A stretch of DNA of 64,000 bases. Origin: Kofleriaceae bacterium. GTDB lineage: Bacteria; Myxococcota_A; Polyangia; Haliangiales; Haliangiaceae. Both the position numbers and the translations under genes were made by a program. Below are positions 1 through 7,858 of this stretch, one piece after another. The notes below the pieces were generated by a model. That model searched no databases. It saw only the letters and a program-made list of their open reading frames with translations, and was not told where the DNA came from. Positions within the stretch are counted from its first letter, which is position 1, and each line of letters opens with the position of its first letter. The stretch lies in the NCBI GenBank assembly GCA_018057825.1, contig JAGPCY010000027.1, forward strand, positions 62,001-126,000, read 5' to 3'.

Positions 1-1
1 C

Positions 2-73
2 GAGGTGATCGCCGCCGCCGACGAGCACGGCCTGGCGATGGTCTTCACCGGCACCCGCCACTTCCGACACTGA
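2..73 (+). CDS. purH: PurH, C-terminal end (partial)
   Basis: The window opens inside a gene whose last 23 residues end in the MVFTG-x-RHFRH signature of bifunctional AICAR formyltransferase/IMP cyclohydrolase. That enzyme catalyses the last two steps of de novo IMP synthesis in the cytosol. Only the extreme C-terminus is visible, so the catalytic residues cannot be checked. It is followed 12 nt later by purD in the same direction, which supports the call because purH-purD operons are common. The rest of the gene lies left of the window. Confidence 0.85.
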   Translation, partial: EVIAAADEHGLAMVFTGTRHFRH

Positions 74-85
74 CAGGACCTCGCC

Positions 86-1336
86 ATGCACATCCTCCTC
101 ATCGGCAGCGGCGGACGCGAGCACGCCCTGGCGTGGCGGCTGGCCGCCGCCGGTCACCAGGTGATCGCGGCGCCCGGCAATCCCGGCATCGCCGAGGTCG
201 CGGCGTGTGTCCCGGTCGGGGTCGGCGATCTCGACGGGCTGGTCGCGGTGGCGATCGAGCGCGCGGTCGAGCTGGTCGTGGTCGGCCCCGAGGCGCCGCT
301 GGTCGCCGGGCTGGCCGATCGCCTGCGCGCCGCCGGGGTTCCGACCTTTGGCCCGGGCGCCGACGGGGCGCGCCTCGAGGGCAGCAAGGCCTGGAGCAAG
401 CAGTTCTTCGCGCGCCACGGCATCCGCACCGCGCGGTTCTTCGTCGTCGAGGACGCGGCGGCGGCTGACGCGGCCATCGACGCGCTGGGTGGGGCTTGCG
501 TGGTCAAGGCCGACGGGCTGTGCGCCGGCAAGGGCGTGGTGGTCGCGGCCGACGCCAGCGAGGCGCGGGCCGCGGCCCGGGCCATGCTCGACGGCCGCTT
601 CGGCGACGCCGGGCGCCGTCTGGTGATCGAACAGAAGCTGCGCGGTCGCGAGGTCTCGCTCCTGGCGCTCACCGACGGGGCGCGCCTCGAGGTGCTGGCG
701 CCGGCCGAGGATCACAAGACCCTCTACGACGGCGATCGCGGGCCCAACACCGGCGGCATGGGCACGGTCAGCCCAGCCTGGGTGCCCGACGCCGTGGTCG
801 CGCGGGCCCGCGCCGAGATCCTCGAGCCGACGGTGCGCGGCCTGACCGCCGAGGGCATCGACTACCGCGGCGTGCTCTACGCCGGCCTGATGGTCGAGGA
901 CGACGGCACGCCGTGGATCATCGAGTACAACTGTCGCTTCGGCGACCCCGAGACCCAGCCGGTGATGGCCCGCCTCGAGGGCGACCTCGGCGCGGTCCTG
1001 GCCGGGGCCGCGGCCGGGGCGATGCCCGCCGACGCGCTCACCTGGAGCTCGCGGGTCGCGGTGTGCGTCGTGGTCGCCGCCGCCGGCTATCCCGAGGCCC
1101 CGCGCACCGGCGATCCCATCACCGGCCTGCCGCCCGCCGGTGAGGAGCTGGTGGTGTTCCACGCCGGCACCGCCCGACGCGACGGCGCGCTGGTGTCGGC
1201 CGGGGGGCGGGTCCTGGGCGTGACCGGCCTGGGCGCCGACCTCGAGGCCGCGCGCGCCGTGGCCTACGCCGCCGTCGACGCCATCGCCCTCGACGGCAAG
1301 CAGGTCCGGCGCGACGTCGGTCGCCGCGGCGCCTGA
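86..1336 (+). CDS. purD: Phosphoribosylamine-glycine ligase (GAR synthetase)
   Basis: 416 aa, near the usual family length of about 425. It joins phosphoribosylamine and glycine using ATP in purine synthesis. The N-terminus has the GSGGREHA signature; the ATP-grasp domain shows [14 protein letters not shown] at about residues 140-153 and the [10 protein letters not shown] segment at about 287-296. The ATG lies 12 nt after the purH stop, so the two are probably cotranscribed. The last seven codons and the stop lie inside a 42-bp element that recurs 611 bp downstream (1926-1967). Convergent with the macrodomain gene. Confidence 0.96.
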   Translation: MHILLIGSGGREHALAWRLAAAGHQVIAAPGNPGIAEVAACVPVGVGDLDGLVAVAIERAVELVVVGPEAPLVAGLADRLRAAGVPTFGPGADGARLEGSKAWSKQFFARHGIRTARFFVVEDAAAADAAIDALGGACVVKADGLCAGKGVVVAADASEARAAARAMLDGRFGDAGRRLVIEQKLRGREVSLLALTDGARLEVLAPAEDHKTLYDGDRGPNTGGMGTVSPAWVPDAVVARARAEILEPTVRGLTAEGIDYRGVLYAGLMVEDDGTPWIIEYNCRFGDPETQPVMARLEGDLGAVLAGAAAGAMPADALTWSSRVAVCVVVAAAGYPEAPRTGDPITGLPPAGEELVVFHAGTARRDGALVSAGGRVLGVTGLGADLEAARAVAYAAVDAIALDGKQVRRDVGRRGA

Positions 1337-1356
1337 GCCGCCGCGGTCAGGCCGGG
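1315..1356. repeat. 42-bp direct repeat, copy 1
   Basis: This 42-bp segment is identical to 1926-1967. It holds the last purD codons and stop (1334-1336), a 7-bp-stem hairpin, and the stop of the macrodomain gene on the other strand (1347-1349). The two copies bracket the whole macrodomain gene. Confidence 0.95.
1324..1346. terminator. Hairpin between convergent purD and macrodomain genes
   Basis: CCGCGGC (1324-1330) and GCCGCGG (1340-1346) form a perfect 7-bp stem with a 9-nt loop. It covers both convergent stop codons and could end transcription from either side. There is no T-tract, so an intrinsic terminator is only suggested. Confidence 0.45.
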
Positions 1357-1862
1357 TAGGCCGCCAGCGCGGTGCGCAGGTGACCGGCGGTGGCGTCGTC
1401 GAACGCGACCAGGATCACGCGGCGCGGCAGCTCGTGGGTCGCCAGCTCGGCGGCCACCGTCCGGCACGCCGCCATCGCCGCGAGCGCGGGTGGGTAGCCG
1501 TAGACGCCGGTCGAGATCGCGGGGAACGCGATCGTCGCGAACCCGTGCTCCCGCGCCAGCGCGATCGCCCGCCGGTAGCACGACGCGAGCTGTTCGGGCT
1601 CGTTCGCGCCGCCGCCGCGCCACCGCGGGCCGACGGTGTGGATCACGTGGCGCGCGGGCAGCCCGAAGCCCGGCGTGAGCTTGGCGTCGCCGACCTTGCA
1701 GCCGCCCAGCGGGCGACATGCCTCGACCAGCTCGCGCCCCGCCGCGCGATGGATCGCACCGTCGACTCCACCGCCACCCAGGAGACTCGTGTTGGCGGCG
1801 TTCACGATGGCGTCGACCGCGAGCGTGGTGATGTCTCCCTGCCAGATCTCGATCCTCGACAT
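1347..1862 (-). CDS. Macrodomain protein (O-acetyl-ADP-ribose deacetylase-like)
   Basis: 171 aa, a full single macrodomain of the YmdB/MacroD type. The N-terminus has a GDIT motif, then [23 protein letters not shown] at about residues 16-38, the ADP-ribose-binding and catalytic loop that includes the conserved Asn and Asp. An HTVGPRW strand and the [13 protein letters not shown] loop follow. Family members hydrolyse O-acetyl-ADP-ribose or remove ADP-ribose from proteins; the substrate here is unknown. The start ATG is only 7 nt from a -10-like box, so the mRNA may be leaderless. The gene is bracketed by 42-bp direct repeats, which hints that it moved or was duplicated as a cassette. Confidence 0.93.
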   Translation of the reverse strand: MSRIEIWQGDITTLAVDAIVNAANTSLLGGGGVDGAIHRAAGRELVEACRPLGGCKVGDAKLTPGFGLPARHVIHTVGPRWRGGGANEPEQLASCYRRAIALAREHGFATIAFPAISTGVYGYPPALAAMAACRTVAAELATHELPRRVILVAFDDATAGHLRTALAAYPA

Positions 1863-1869
1863 GGTGTCA

Positions 1870-1899
1870 TTCGTACAATAACAGCCCTCGGCGTGTCAA
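1870..1899 (-). promoter_or_regulatory. Promoter of the macrodomain gene
   Basis: On the minus strand a perfect TTGACA (1899-1894) is followed after 18 bp by TACGAA (1875-1870). The ATG comes 7 nt later and no Shine-Dalgarno is visible. This is the one case in the window where a consensus -35 accompanies the start-proximal box, so it anchors reading those boxes as -10 elements. Confidence 0.6.
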
Positions 1900-1925
1900 C
1901 CCGGGCGGCGCCACCCGAGGCGCGC

Positions 1926-1967
1926 CGTCGGTCGCCGCGGCGCCTGAGCCGCCGCGGTCAGGCCGGG
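1926..1967. repeat. 42-bp direct repeat, copy 2
   Basis: Identical to 1315-1356. Here it lies between the macrodomain promoter and the hexanucleotide tract that follows the NlpC-like lipoprotein gene. It carries the same hairpin but no gene stop codon of its own use. Confidence 0.95.
1935..1957 (-). terminator. Second copy of the hairpin, downstream of the NlpC-like gene
   Basis: Same 7-bp stem and 9-nt loop as 1324-1346. On the minus strand it follows the lipoprotein gene and its hexanucleotide tract, so it could terminate that transcript just before the macrodomain promoter. No T-tract. Confidence 0.4.
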
Positions 1968-1972
1968 ACACC

Positions 1973-2154
1973 GGTCTCGGCCTCGGCCTCGGCCTCCGCC
2001 TCCGCCTCGGTCTCGGTCTCGGTCTCGGTCTCGGACTCGGTCTCGGACTCGGTCTCGGTCTCGGTCTCGGACTCGGACTCGGACTCGGCCTCCGCCTCGG
2101 TCTCGGCCTCGGTCTCGGCCTCGGTCTCGGTCTCTGCCTCGGTCTCCGCCTCGG
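1973..2154. repeat. Hexanucleotide tract A
   Basis: About 30 consecutive 6-bp units, plus-strand consensus (GGTCTC/GGCCTC/GGACTC). It begins directly after the stop codon of the minus-strand lipoprotein gene, which would transcribe it as purine-rich GAGACC/GAGGCC repeats. The open frames through it encode only Glu-Thr/Glu-Ala or Ser-Val dipeptides and have no credible start, so it is treated as noncoding. Confidence 0.95.
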
Positions 2155-3324
2155 TCAGCGCTTCCAGCGCAACAGCTCGATCGCGTTGTCGGCGTAGCCC
2201 GAGTCGCGCAGGGCCTGCTCCTTGGGCGAGTCGAACAGGGTGTGGATCATCAGGTCGTCGACGTCGAGGACCCCCGGGGTGCCGCGGTCGACGGTGAGCG
2301 CGCCGACGTGGCGCGGGAACAGGATGAGATCGCCGGGCTGCGGAAACGCGATCGGTTGGCCGCGGCGATCGCGGTAGACGCCGTCGTCGGCCAGGGCGCC
2401 GGTGGCCAGGACCCGCGCGTGGCGCTTGAGCGTGCCGGTGTAGCCGTAGGGGATGGCGAGCCCGGCCCGACGCGCGCCGTAGACCATGAGGTCGGCGCAG
2501 TCCGAGCCCTCGAGCTGCTCGCTCTGGTGCGCGCGATCGTTGGGGCCGGCCGAGGCCCAGATGTACGGCTGGCCGTACATCTCGGTCAGGTAGCCGAGGA
2601 AGCTGTCGTCGCGCCGCACCGTGATCCGATGGACCTCGTCGGTCAGGCCGCCGGCGGCGCGTCGCTTGCGCGCGGCGATGCCGGGCGAGGCGATGGTCCG
2701 GTCGCCCTGGGTCGCGACGACCTGGTAGCGCATCGTGCCGACGCCGCCGCCGTGATCGGGGGTGAGGGTCGGATGGACGTCGGCGGTCACCGCGCCCTGA
2801 CCGGCGGCCATCGGCGTGGTGGCGTAGGGGATGGCCTCGTAGCGAAACGAGCCCGACTGGGTGTTCGACAGGTTGGCCGCGGTCGGCTCGATCTTCGACC
2901 ACGCCAGGGCCAGCGCCGGGCCCTCGGCCAGGGGCCGGACCGCGACCTCGCGCTTGCGCCAGCGCAGGCGCGGCGCGTCGGAGTAGATCGCGCGGCGGCC
3001 GCCGTCGTCGACCTCGACCACGGCGTACAGCGTGACCGGCTCGCCCAGGCGCGCCCGCTTGGGGTTGGCATCGGCCGGTCCGTCGGCGCCGACCCGCGAC
3101 GCGATCCCGATCGCGACGACGACGCCGCGATGATCGGCGCGGCCGTGGTGGGCCGACCGCAAGGCGGCGGTGGTCGCGAGCCCTGGCGCCGGCGGGCCTG
3201 CGGTCGGCGCGCCTGCCGGCGTCGGCTGACCCGGTGTCGCCGGGCCCGGCGTCGGCTGGCCGACCGCCTCGCTGCGGCAGGCGAGGGCGAACCCGAGCAG
3301 GCAGATCGACGCGCGTGAGGCCAT
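2155..3324 (-). CDS. NlpC/P60-like cysteine peptidase, probable lipoprotein
   Basis: 389 aa from the ATG at 3324, chosen because it gives a signal peptide ending in a lipobox-like ALAC near residue 16; a GTG at 3345 is an alternative. Residues 20-60 are a Pro/Gly/Thr/Ala linker. The middle is unassigned. The C-terminal third resembles NlpC/P60: YGQPYIWAS, then [16 protein letters not shown] with the candidate catalytic Cys near residue 275, and a [14 protein letters not shown] segment with a candidate His near 338. Such enzymes cleave peptidoglycan stem peptides, so a cell-envelope role is inferred. Its stop abuts hexanucleotide tract A. Confidence 0.75.
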   Translation of the reverse strand: MASRASICLLGFALACRSEAVGQPTPGPATPGQPTPAGAPTAGPPAPGLATTAALRSAHHGRADHRGVVVAIGIASRVGADGPADANPKRARLGEPVTLYAVVEVDDGGRRAIYSDAPRLRWRKREVAVRPLAEGPALALAWSKIEPTAANLSNTQSGSFRYEAIPYATTPMAAGQGAVTADVHPTLTPDHGGGVGTMRYQVVATQGDRTIASPGIAARKRRAAGGLTDEVHRITVRRDDSFLGYLTEMYGQPYIWASAGPNDRAHQSEQLEGSDCADLMVYGARRAGLAIPYGYTGTLKRHARVLATGALADDGVYRDRRGQPIAFPQPGDLILFPRHVGALTVDRGTPGVLDVDDLMIHTLFDSPKEQALRDSGYADNAIELLRWKR

Positions 3325-3595
3325 CGCGGGAATGAAACGCGCCACGACGGCGATTGTTCCATCGATCGACCGGCCCCGCACGTCGCGATTGACACGCGCC
3401 CTGCGGACGTGGCACGGAGAGAAGAACCTCGGAGACGCCGCCATGAGCCAGCACCAGCACACCGCCACGATCGCGACCATTCCCATGGTCTCGACGATCG
3501 TCGTGTGCGTGGTCGCCGCCGGCGGCCCCGCGGATCGAACTCGCTGCTGACCGCGGCGTAGCTCGATCGTCGGACGCGGCGACGCGTCACCGGCG

Positions 3596-3680
3596 GCGGC
3601 CGTCTGGCCTCTAGCGGCCGCCGTCTGGCCGCCGTCCGGCCGCCGCGGTCGGAGCCGCCGCGGTCGGAGCCGCCGCCGTC
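3596..3680. repeat. Short GC-rich tandem repeats
   Basis: Overlapping repeats of GCCGCCGTCTG-type units followed by two tandem copies of CCGCGGTCGGAGCCG. Noncoding. The same 'gccgcggtc' word also occurs in the 42-bp repeat, which may only reflect base composition. Confidence 0.7.
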
Positions 3681-3750
3681 CGTGCCCGGCGCCGGGCTGA
3701 CCGCCCCGTCGGAATTCGCCCGGTTCGCCGGATCTCTCGCAGTTCCCTTC

Positions 3751-3765
3751 GTGACCTATCGTCAC
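3751..3765 (+). promoter_or_regulatory. Inverted repeat upstream of the MATE gene
   Basis: GTGAC-ctatc-GTCAC, a perfect 5-bp inverted repeat ending 18 nt before the MATE start. Its position suits a repressor operator or a small leader hairpin. No regulator can be named. Confidence 0.35.
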
Positions 3766-3783
3766 AGATCGCGTGGTTGTGTC

Positions 3784-5217
3784 ATGTCCAAGGAAAATCT
3801 AGAAAAACACGAGTTATCCTGGTCCACGCGCCCCGGCCGCGAGCTGGCCCACCGCGCGTGGCCGATCGCGGTGTCGACCCTGTCGTACAGCGCGATGAGC
3901 CTGGTCGGCGCGGCCTTCGTCGCCCGGGTCGGTGCGGCCGAGGTCGCCGGGGTCGGCCTGGCCGCGACCGCGCACTTCGCGTTCCTGTGCTTCGCGATCG
4001 GCGCGCTGCGTGGCGCCAAGACCTTGACCGCCCAGGCCCTGGGCGCCGGGCGCGTCGCCGACGCCGACCGGTACCTCGGCGTGGCCGTGCTCATGGCCCT
4101 GGGCTGGGGGGTCGTCTCGATCGTCCTCGCCGAGGTCGCGGCGCCGCTCCTGGCCGCGGCGGCGGCCGACGTCGCCCAGGGCGGCCACGCCTCGACGTAT
4201 CTGCGCATCCGCGCCCTGGCCGCGCCGCTGGTCCTGGTGACGGTGGCGATGCGTGAGACCCGGTGGGCCGAGGGTGATGCTCGGCTGCCGATGCGCGCGA
4301 CCGTCGCCGGCAACCTGATCAACCTCGGCCTCGACGCCGTCTTGATCCTCGGCCTGGGCTGGGGCGTCGCCGGCGCGGCCCTGGCCTCGGTGGCCGGCTC
4401 GGCGGTCGAGTGCGCGGTCCTGGCGGTGCCGCTCCGCGCCCGCCTGGCCCGGGCGGCGTGGCGGCCCGCGTACGCGCGCGCGCTCCTCGCCCAGGGCACG
4501 CCGACCGGGGTGCAGTTCCTCCTCGAGGTCGGCGCGTTCCTCGCGCTGTCGGTGGTGGTCGCGCGCATGGGCGAGCTCGACGGCGCCGCCCACCAGCTCG
4601 TGCTGCAGCTCACCCACGTCTCGTTCCTGCCGGCCCACGCCCTGGCCGAGGCGGCGTCGGTGCTGGTCGGCCGCGCGATCGGCGCCGGTCGCCCCGACCT
4701 GGTGCGGCCGGTGGCCGTGCGGGCGATGCAGCTCGGCGGGCTCTACACCGCGGCGTGCACCGTCGGGTTCGCGCTGGGCGCGACCCCGATGGCCCAGGCC
4801 ATGGGGGCCGGCGATGGGCCGCTCCTGGTCGTGACCCGCCAGCTCATCTGGCTCGCGGCGGCCTTCCTGATCGCCGACGCCGGCAACGTGATCGCCCGCG
4901 GCGTCCTGCGCGGCGTCGGGGACGCCGTCCACCCGGCGATCGTCGGCGTGGTCACCGCCTGGGTCGTCACCCCGCCGCTGGCCGCCGGCCTCGGCCTCGG
5001 GCTGGGCTGGGGCGTGCTCGGCGGCTGGCTCGGCCTCACGATCGAGATCGTCGTCGGCGCGGCGCTCCTGTGGCGGCGGCTGCTCGGCGAGGGCTGGCGG
5101 TCGGTCGCCGAGGTGACGCGGGCCCGGACCCTCGCGGTCGGCGCCGCGGCCGCCGAGACAGATGCTGAAAGTAGGAAGTCGAACGTTCTACTTTCGCGTG
5201 AGGTCGACCCGGCGTAG
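3784..5217 (+). CDS. MATE family efflux transporter
   Basis: 477 aa from the ATG at 3784, close to the family length of about 450-480. Residues 20-450 form about twelve hydrophobic segments, with the MATE-like repeats around GNLINLGLDAVLILGLGWG (about 178-196) and GDAVHPAIVGVVTAW in the second half. It would export cationic compounds or drugs in exchange for Na+ or H+; substrate unknown. The first codons are markedly A/T-rich compared with the rest, which may aid initiation. The last codons run through an inverted repeat that may be the operator of the following merR gene. Confidence 0.92.
   Translation: MSKENLEKHELSWSTRPGRELAHRAWPIAVSTLSYSAMSLVGAAFVARVGAAEVAGVGLAATAHFAFLCFAIGALRGAKTLTAQALGAGRVADADRYLGVAVLMALGWGVVSIVLAEVAAPLLAAAAADVAQGGHASTYLRIRALAAPLVLVTVAMRETRWAEGDARLPMRATVAGNLINLGLDAVLILGLGWGVAGAALASVAGSAVECAVLAVPLRARLARAAWRPAYARALLAQGTPTGVQFLLEVGAFLALSVVVARMGELDGAAHQLVLQLTHVSFLPAHALAEAASVLVGRAIGAGRPDLVRPVAVRAMQLGGLYTAACTVGFALGATPMAQAMGAGDGPLLVVTRQLIWLAAAFLIADAGNVIARGVLRGVGDAVHPAIVGVVTAWVVTPPLAAGLGLGLGWGVLGGWLGLTIEIVVGAALLWRRLLGEGWRSVAEVTRARTLAVGAAAAETDAESRKSNVLLSREVDPA
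5167..5195 (+). promoter_or_regulatory. Inverted repeat, candidate MerR operator
   Basis: GAAAGTAG (5167-5174) and CTACTTTC (5188-5195) are perfect 8-bp inverted arms 13 bp apart, inside the last codons of the MATE gene and just upstream of the MerR-family gene. The A/T content contrasts with the surroundings. MerR dimers bind inverted repeats between promoter elements, so autoregulation is a reasonable inference. Confidence 0.5.
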
Positions 5218-5220
5218 GGT
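5215..5220 (+). promoter_or_regulatory. TANNNT box before the merR-like gene
   Basis: TAGGGT, 7 nt before the GTG at 5228, with no Shine-Dalgarno between. It overlaps the MATE stop codon and lies 20 nt after the inverted repeat. It supports the GTG as the start of a leaderless mRNA. Confidence 0.4.
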
Positions 5221-5227
5221 CTGCGCC

Positions 5228-6130
5228 GTGGCCCGGCTCCGCGCTCCGAACGCTCCCCCGACCCATGGGCGCGGCGGCCGGGCCACACCTTCTTCCGCGC
5301 CGGCCACCGCCCGCGGCGCGCTCGTGCGCATCTCCGACCTGGCGCGCCAGGCCGGGGTCCCGTCGGCGACGATCAAGCACTACATGCGCGAGGGGCTGCT
5401 GCCGCGGCCGACCGCGCGCACCAGTCGCAACATGGCGTACTACGATCCGCGCCTGGCCGCGCGGGTGCGGACGATCAAGGACCTCCAGACTCGGCGGTTC
5501 CTGCCGCTGCGACTGATCGGCGACCTGCTCGAGCCGGCGCCGTCGGCCGAGGTCCGGGCCGACGCCGAGGCGACCCTGCGCCGCCATCTCGGCGAACTCG
5601 CGCCGGCGATCCAGGCCGGCGCCGACGACGCCCGGGCCCGCCGCGGCCGGGCCGATCGCGGCGATCGCGCCGAGGAGCTGGTCGCGCGGTGCGCGATCAC
5701 CGCCGACGAGCTGACCGGCCTGGCCGAGGCCGGCCTGGCCGGCCCGGGCGCCGACGGTCGCTACCGCGACGCCGACCTCGAGCTGATCGAGATCATCGAC
5801 GAGACCCGCCGACTCGGCCTGGGCGACCTGTTCCCGATGCCGATCCTCGTCCCGTACGCCGAGGCGGTGCGCGCCCTGGTCCGCACCGAGCTCGAGCTGT
5901 TCCGCCGTCAGGTCCTGGCCGGCCCAGCGCTGCCGCCGCGGCCCCTCGATCAGATCGCCCGCGAGGCCACCGCCCTCGGCGAGCGCCTGGTCGTCGCGAT
6001 GCGCGCCAAGCTGGTCCTGTCCGAGCTCCAGGCGCCGGCTCGCCCCAACCCCGCCGCGGCCGCCGCCGCGCCGCCCGCCGTTCACCGCGCCTCGCCGGCG
6101 CCCGTCTCTCGCACCCGGAGGACCCGATGA
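5228..6130 (+). CDS. MerR family transcriptional regulator
   Basis: 300 aa from the GTG at 5228, favoured by the TAGGGT box 7 nt upstream; a GTG at 5324 would give 268 aa and start at the HTH. The winged HTH reads VRISDLARQAGVPSATIKHYMREGLLP at about residues 33-59, with the typical YYDP and RRFLPLRLI segments after it. A long Ala/Arg/Glu-rich C-terminal part has no recognised ligand domain; a second DELTGLAEAGLAG-P-GADGRY segment resembles a degenerate second HTH as seen in some longer MerR proteins. It probably controls itself and the preceding exporter. The stop overlaps the next ATG (ATGA). Confidence 0.88.
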   Translation: MARLRAPNAPPTHGRGGRATPSSAPATARGALVRISDLARQAGVPSATIKHYMREGLLPRPTARTSRNMAYYDPRLAARVRTIKDLQTRRFLPLRLIGDLLEPAPSAEVRADAEATLRRHLGELAPAIQAGADDARARRGRADRGDRAEELVARCAITADELTGLAEAGLAGPGADGRYRDADLELIEIIDETRRLGLGDLFPMPILVPYAEAVRALVRTELELFRRQVLAGPALPPRPLDQIAREATALGERLVVAMRAKLVLSELQAPARPNPAAAAAAPPAVHRASPAPVSRTRRTR

Positions 6131-7188
6131 CCCGCACCACCCTCGCCGCCGTCTTGATCGCCGTGGCCGCCTGTAGCGACGGCGCTGACCCGAGCCTCGA
6201 CGCCAGCCCCGGCGACGCCCGCGACGCCGCGTCGTCGGACGCGAGCTCCGACGCGCTCTCCGACGCGTCGGGCCCGGACGCCGTCACGCCCGATGGCCCG
6301 CCAGCGGCCAGCGATCCGGGGACCACCGGTGGCTTCCGCGCCGTGGTCACCGCCGCGGTGACGATCCCGGTGGCCGGCGGCACGATCGCCGGCACGGTGT
6401 GCAACCCATCGGTCGACGGCACCACGCCGGCGCCCGGGACCTTCCCGCTGGTCATCGTCTCGCCGGGCTTCCAGCTCGGACGCGCCCAGTACCGGATCTA
6501 CTGCGAGCACCTCGCGACCTGGGGCTACGTCGTCATCACCCGCGACTACGCCTCGAGCGGCAACCAGCAGGCCAAGGCCGCCGAGGTCGGGCGGGTGATC
6601 GACTGGGCCCTCGGCACCGCCAGCGGCCTGGCCGGTCGGATCGACAGCACCCGCATCGGCGTCGCCGGTCACTCGCTGGGCGGCAAGGTCAGCATCAACG
6701 CCGCCATCCTCGACGCCCGGATCCGCGCGGTGGTGGGCTGGGACCCCGTCGACGCTCTGCCGCCGCTGAGCGACGGCTCGGTCTCGGTGACCCCGGAGCT
6801 GATGGCCGGCCTGACCGTCCCCCTGGCGGTGCTGGGCGAGACCACCGACGGCACCGGCACCCTCGGTCAGGCCTGCGCGCCGACCGCCGACAACTACGCC
6901 CGCTACTACGACGCGGCGTGCAACACCCCGACCGCCCTCGAGGTCACGATCACCGGCGCCGATCACATGGACTGGATCGGCGACCGCGCGAGCTGCGGCC
7001 TGGCCTGTCTGGCCTGCCGCAGCGGCACCACGCCCGAGACCACCGTCCACACCTTGACCAAGCGGGTCACGACCGCGTGGTTCGAGCGCCACCTGCGCGC
7101 CAACGCCGCCGTCGATCCGTACCTGGTCGCGCCCGGGATCGGCACGCCGACCACGCTGCGCACCGGCGGGCCGGCCTGCGCGCGGTGA
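6127..7188 (+). CDS. Alpha/beta hydrolase lipoprotein (chlorophyllase/PAF-AH-like)
   Basis: 353 aa. Residues 1-16 are a lipoprotein signal ending AAC. Residues 17-60 are an Asp/Ala/Ser-rich linker, the type seen after the lipobox in several other proteins here. The hydrolase domain has VIVSPGFQLGR as oxyanion-side strand, the nucleophile elbow GHSLGG near residue 182, and a GADHMDW segment that likely carries the catalytic His. It resembles chlorophyllase or platelet-activating-factor acetylhydrolase-like esterases; substrate unknown. Six cysteines in the C-terminal half could form disulfides. Translationally coupled to the merR-like gene by a 4-nt overlap. Confidence 0.85.
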   Translation: MTRTTLAAVLIAVAACSDGADPSLDASPGDARDAASSDASSDALSDASGPDAVTPDGPPAASDPGTTGGFRAVVTAAVTIPVAGGTIAGTVCNPSVDGTTPAPGTFPLVIVSPGFQLGRAQYRIYCEHLATWGYVVITRDYASSGNQQAKAAEVGRVIDWALGTASGLAGRIDSTRIGVAGHSLGGKVSINAAILDARIRAVVGWDPVDALPPLSDGSVSVTPELMAGLTVPLAVLGETTDGTGTLGQACAPTADNYARYYDAACNTPTALEVTITGADHMDWIGDRASCGLACLACRSGTTPETTVHTLTKRVTTAWFERHLRANAAVDPYLVAPGIGTPTTLRTGGPACAR

Positions 7189-7229
7189 CGGCGCGCGCGT
7201 GACGGCGGCGCGTTGTCGGACCGGCGTGC

Positions 7230-7235
7230 TACTCA
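7230..7235 (+). promoter_or_regulatory. Start-proximal -10-like box (GNAT gene)
   Basis: TACTCA, 7 nt before the ATG at 7243. It deviates from TANNNT in the last base but has the same position as the other boxes. No Shine-Dalgarno. Confidence 0.3.
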
Positions 7236-7242
7236 CCGCGCG

Positions 7243-7779
7243 ATGCTCGATCTCGTGTCCTCGCTCGCGACCTCTGGCCTGTCCTCCGCGCGCGCGACCG
7301 GCCGGCCGCTGTCGCCCAGCGTCCGCCGCGCCGGCGACGGCGACGTCGCCGCGCTGACCCGGCTCATCAACCGCGCCTACCAGGTCGAGCGCTTCTTCGT
7401 CGACGGCGAGCGCATCGACGCCGCCGAGGTCGCGGCGCTGCGGACCCGCGGTCACTTCCTGGTCCTCGACGGCGCCGATCGCGAGCTGGCCGCCGCGGTC
7501 TACGTGCGCATGGACGGCGACTGCGGCGGCATCGGCCTCCTGTCGGTCGCGCCCGAGTGCCAGGGCGCCGGCCTGGGTCGCCGCCTGGTCGCGGTCGCCG
7601 AGGCGCTGTGCGCCGCGGTCGGCTGCCGCGCCGTCGAGCTATCGATCGTCAACCTGCGCCAGGAGCTCGGGCCCTGGTACCGGAGCCAGGGCTACCGCGA
7701 GGTCGGGACCGCGCCCTTCGATCAGCCGGCGACCCAGCCGTGTCACTTCATCCGGATGCAGAAGCAGCTGACCGCCTGA
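7243..7779 (+). CDS. GNAT family N-acetyltransferase
   Basis: 178 aa from the ATG at 7243; a TTG at 7213 would add ten residues. The GNAT fold is clear: an N-terminal VRRAGDGDVAALTRLINRAY segment, motif A with SVAPECQGAGLGRRL (acetyl-CoA pyrophosphate loop QGAGLG) at about residues 103-117, and WYRSQGYREVG as motif B. It transfers an acetyl group from acetyl-CoA to an unknown amine. It stands alone between two lipoprotein genes, so context gives no substrate. Confidence 0.9.
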   Translation: MLDLVSSLATSGLSSARATGRPLSPSVRRAGDGDVAALTRLINRAYQVERFFVDGERIDAAEVAALRTRGHFLVLDGADRELAAAVYVRMDGDCGGIGLLSVAPECQGAGLGRRLVAVAEALCAAVGCRAVELSIVNLRQELGPWYRSQGYREVGTAPFDQPATQPCHFIRMQKQLTA

Positions 7780-7846
7780 GCGGGCTGCGGTGGCGCGGCC
7801 CCGGCGCGGCCGCGAGCCGAACCGGCGCGCCGGCGTGGCGTCCGTG

Positions 7847-7852
7847 TACACT
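7847..7852 (+). promoter_or_regulatory. TANNNT box before the 7859 gene
   Basis: TACACT, 6 nt before the ATG at 7859, with no Shine-Dalgarno. The same hexamer precedes the next gene at 8680. Fits a -10 element of a leaderless transcript. Confidence 0.45.
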
Positions 7853-7858
7853 CGGGCG

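Larger units (their letters stand above)
3325..3783. other. Intergenic region with GC-rich repeats and a doubtful small ORF
   Basis: 459 bp between the divergent lipoprotein and MATE genes. It holds short GC-rich repeats (3596-3680), an inverted repeat (3751-3765), a TTGACA on the plus strand at 3389-3394, and a 35-codon frame at 3443-3550. That frame has GGAG 8 nt before its ATG and one hydrophobic stretch; it could be a small membrane peptide but has no other support. Confidence 0.5.

Noticed and set aside
1867-1925. IS element or transposon around the macrodomain gene
   Set aside because: The 42-bp repeats are direct, not terminal inverted repeats, and no transposase gene is present.
1958-3460. 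Long minus-strand frame ending in Glu-Thr/Glu-Ala repeats through tract A
   Set aside because: It overlaps the NlpC-like gene in another frame, is Arg/Pro-rich as expected for an off-frame translation of GC-rich DNA, and only runs on because 6-bp repeats have no stops.
3443-3550. 35-codon plus-strand frame as a small membrane peptide or toxin
   Set aside because: GGAG spacing and a hydrophobic run are suggestive, but length and composition are within chance in such DNA. Mentioned only in the intergenic entry.
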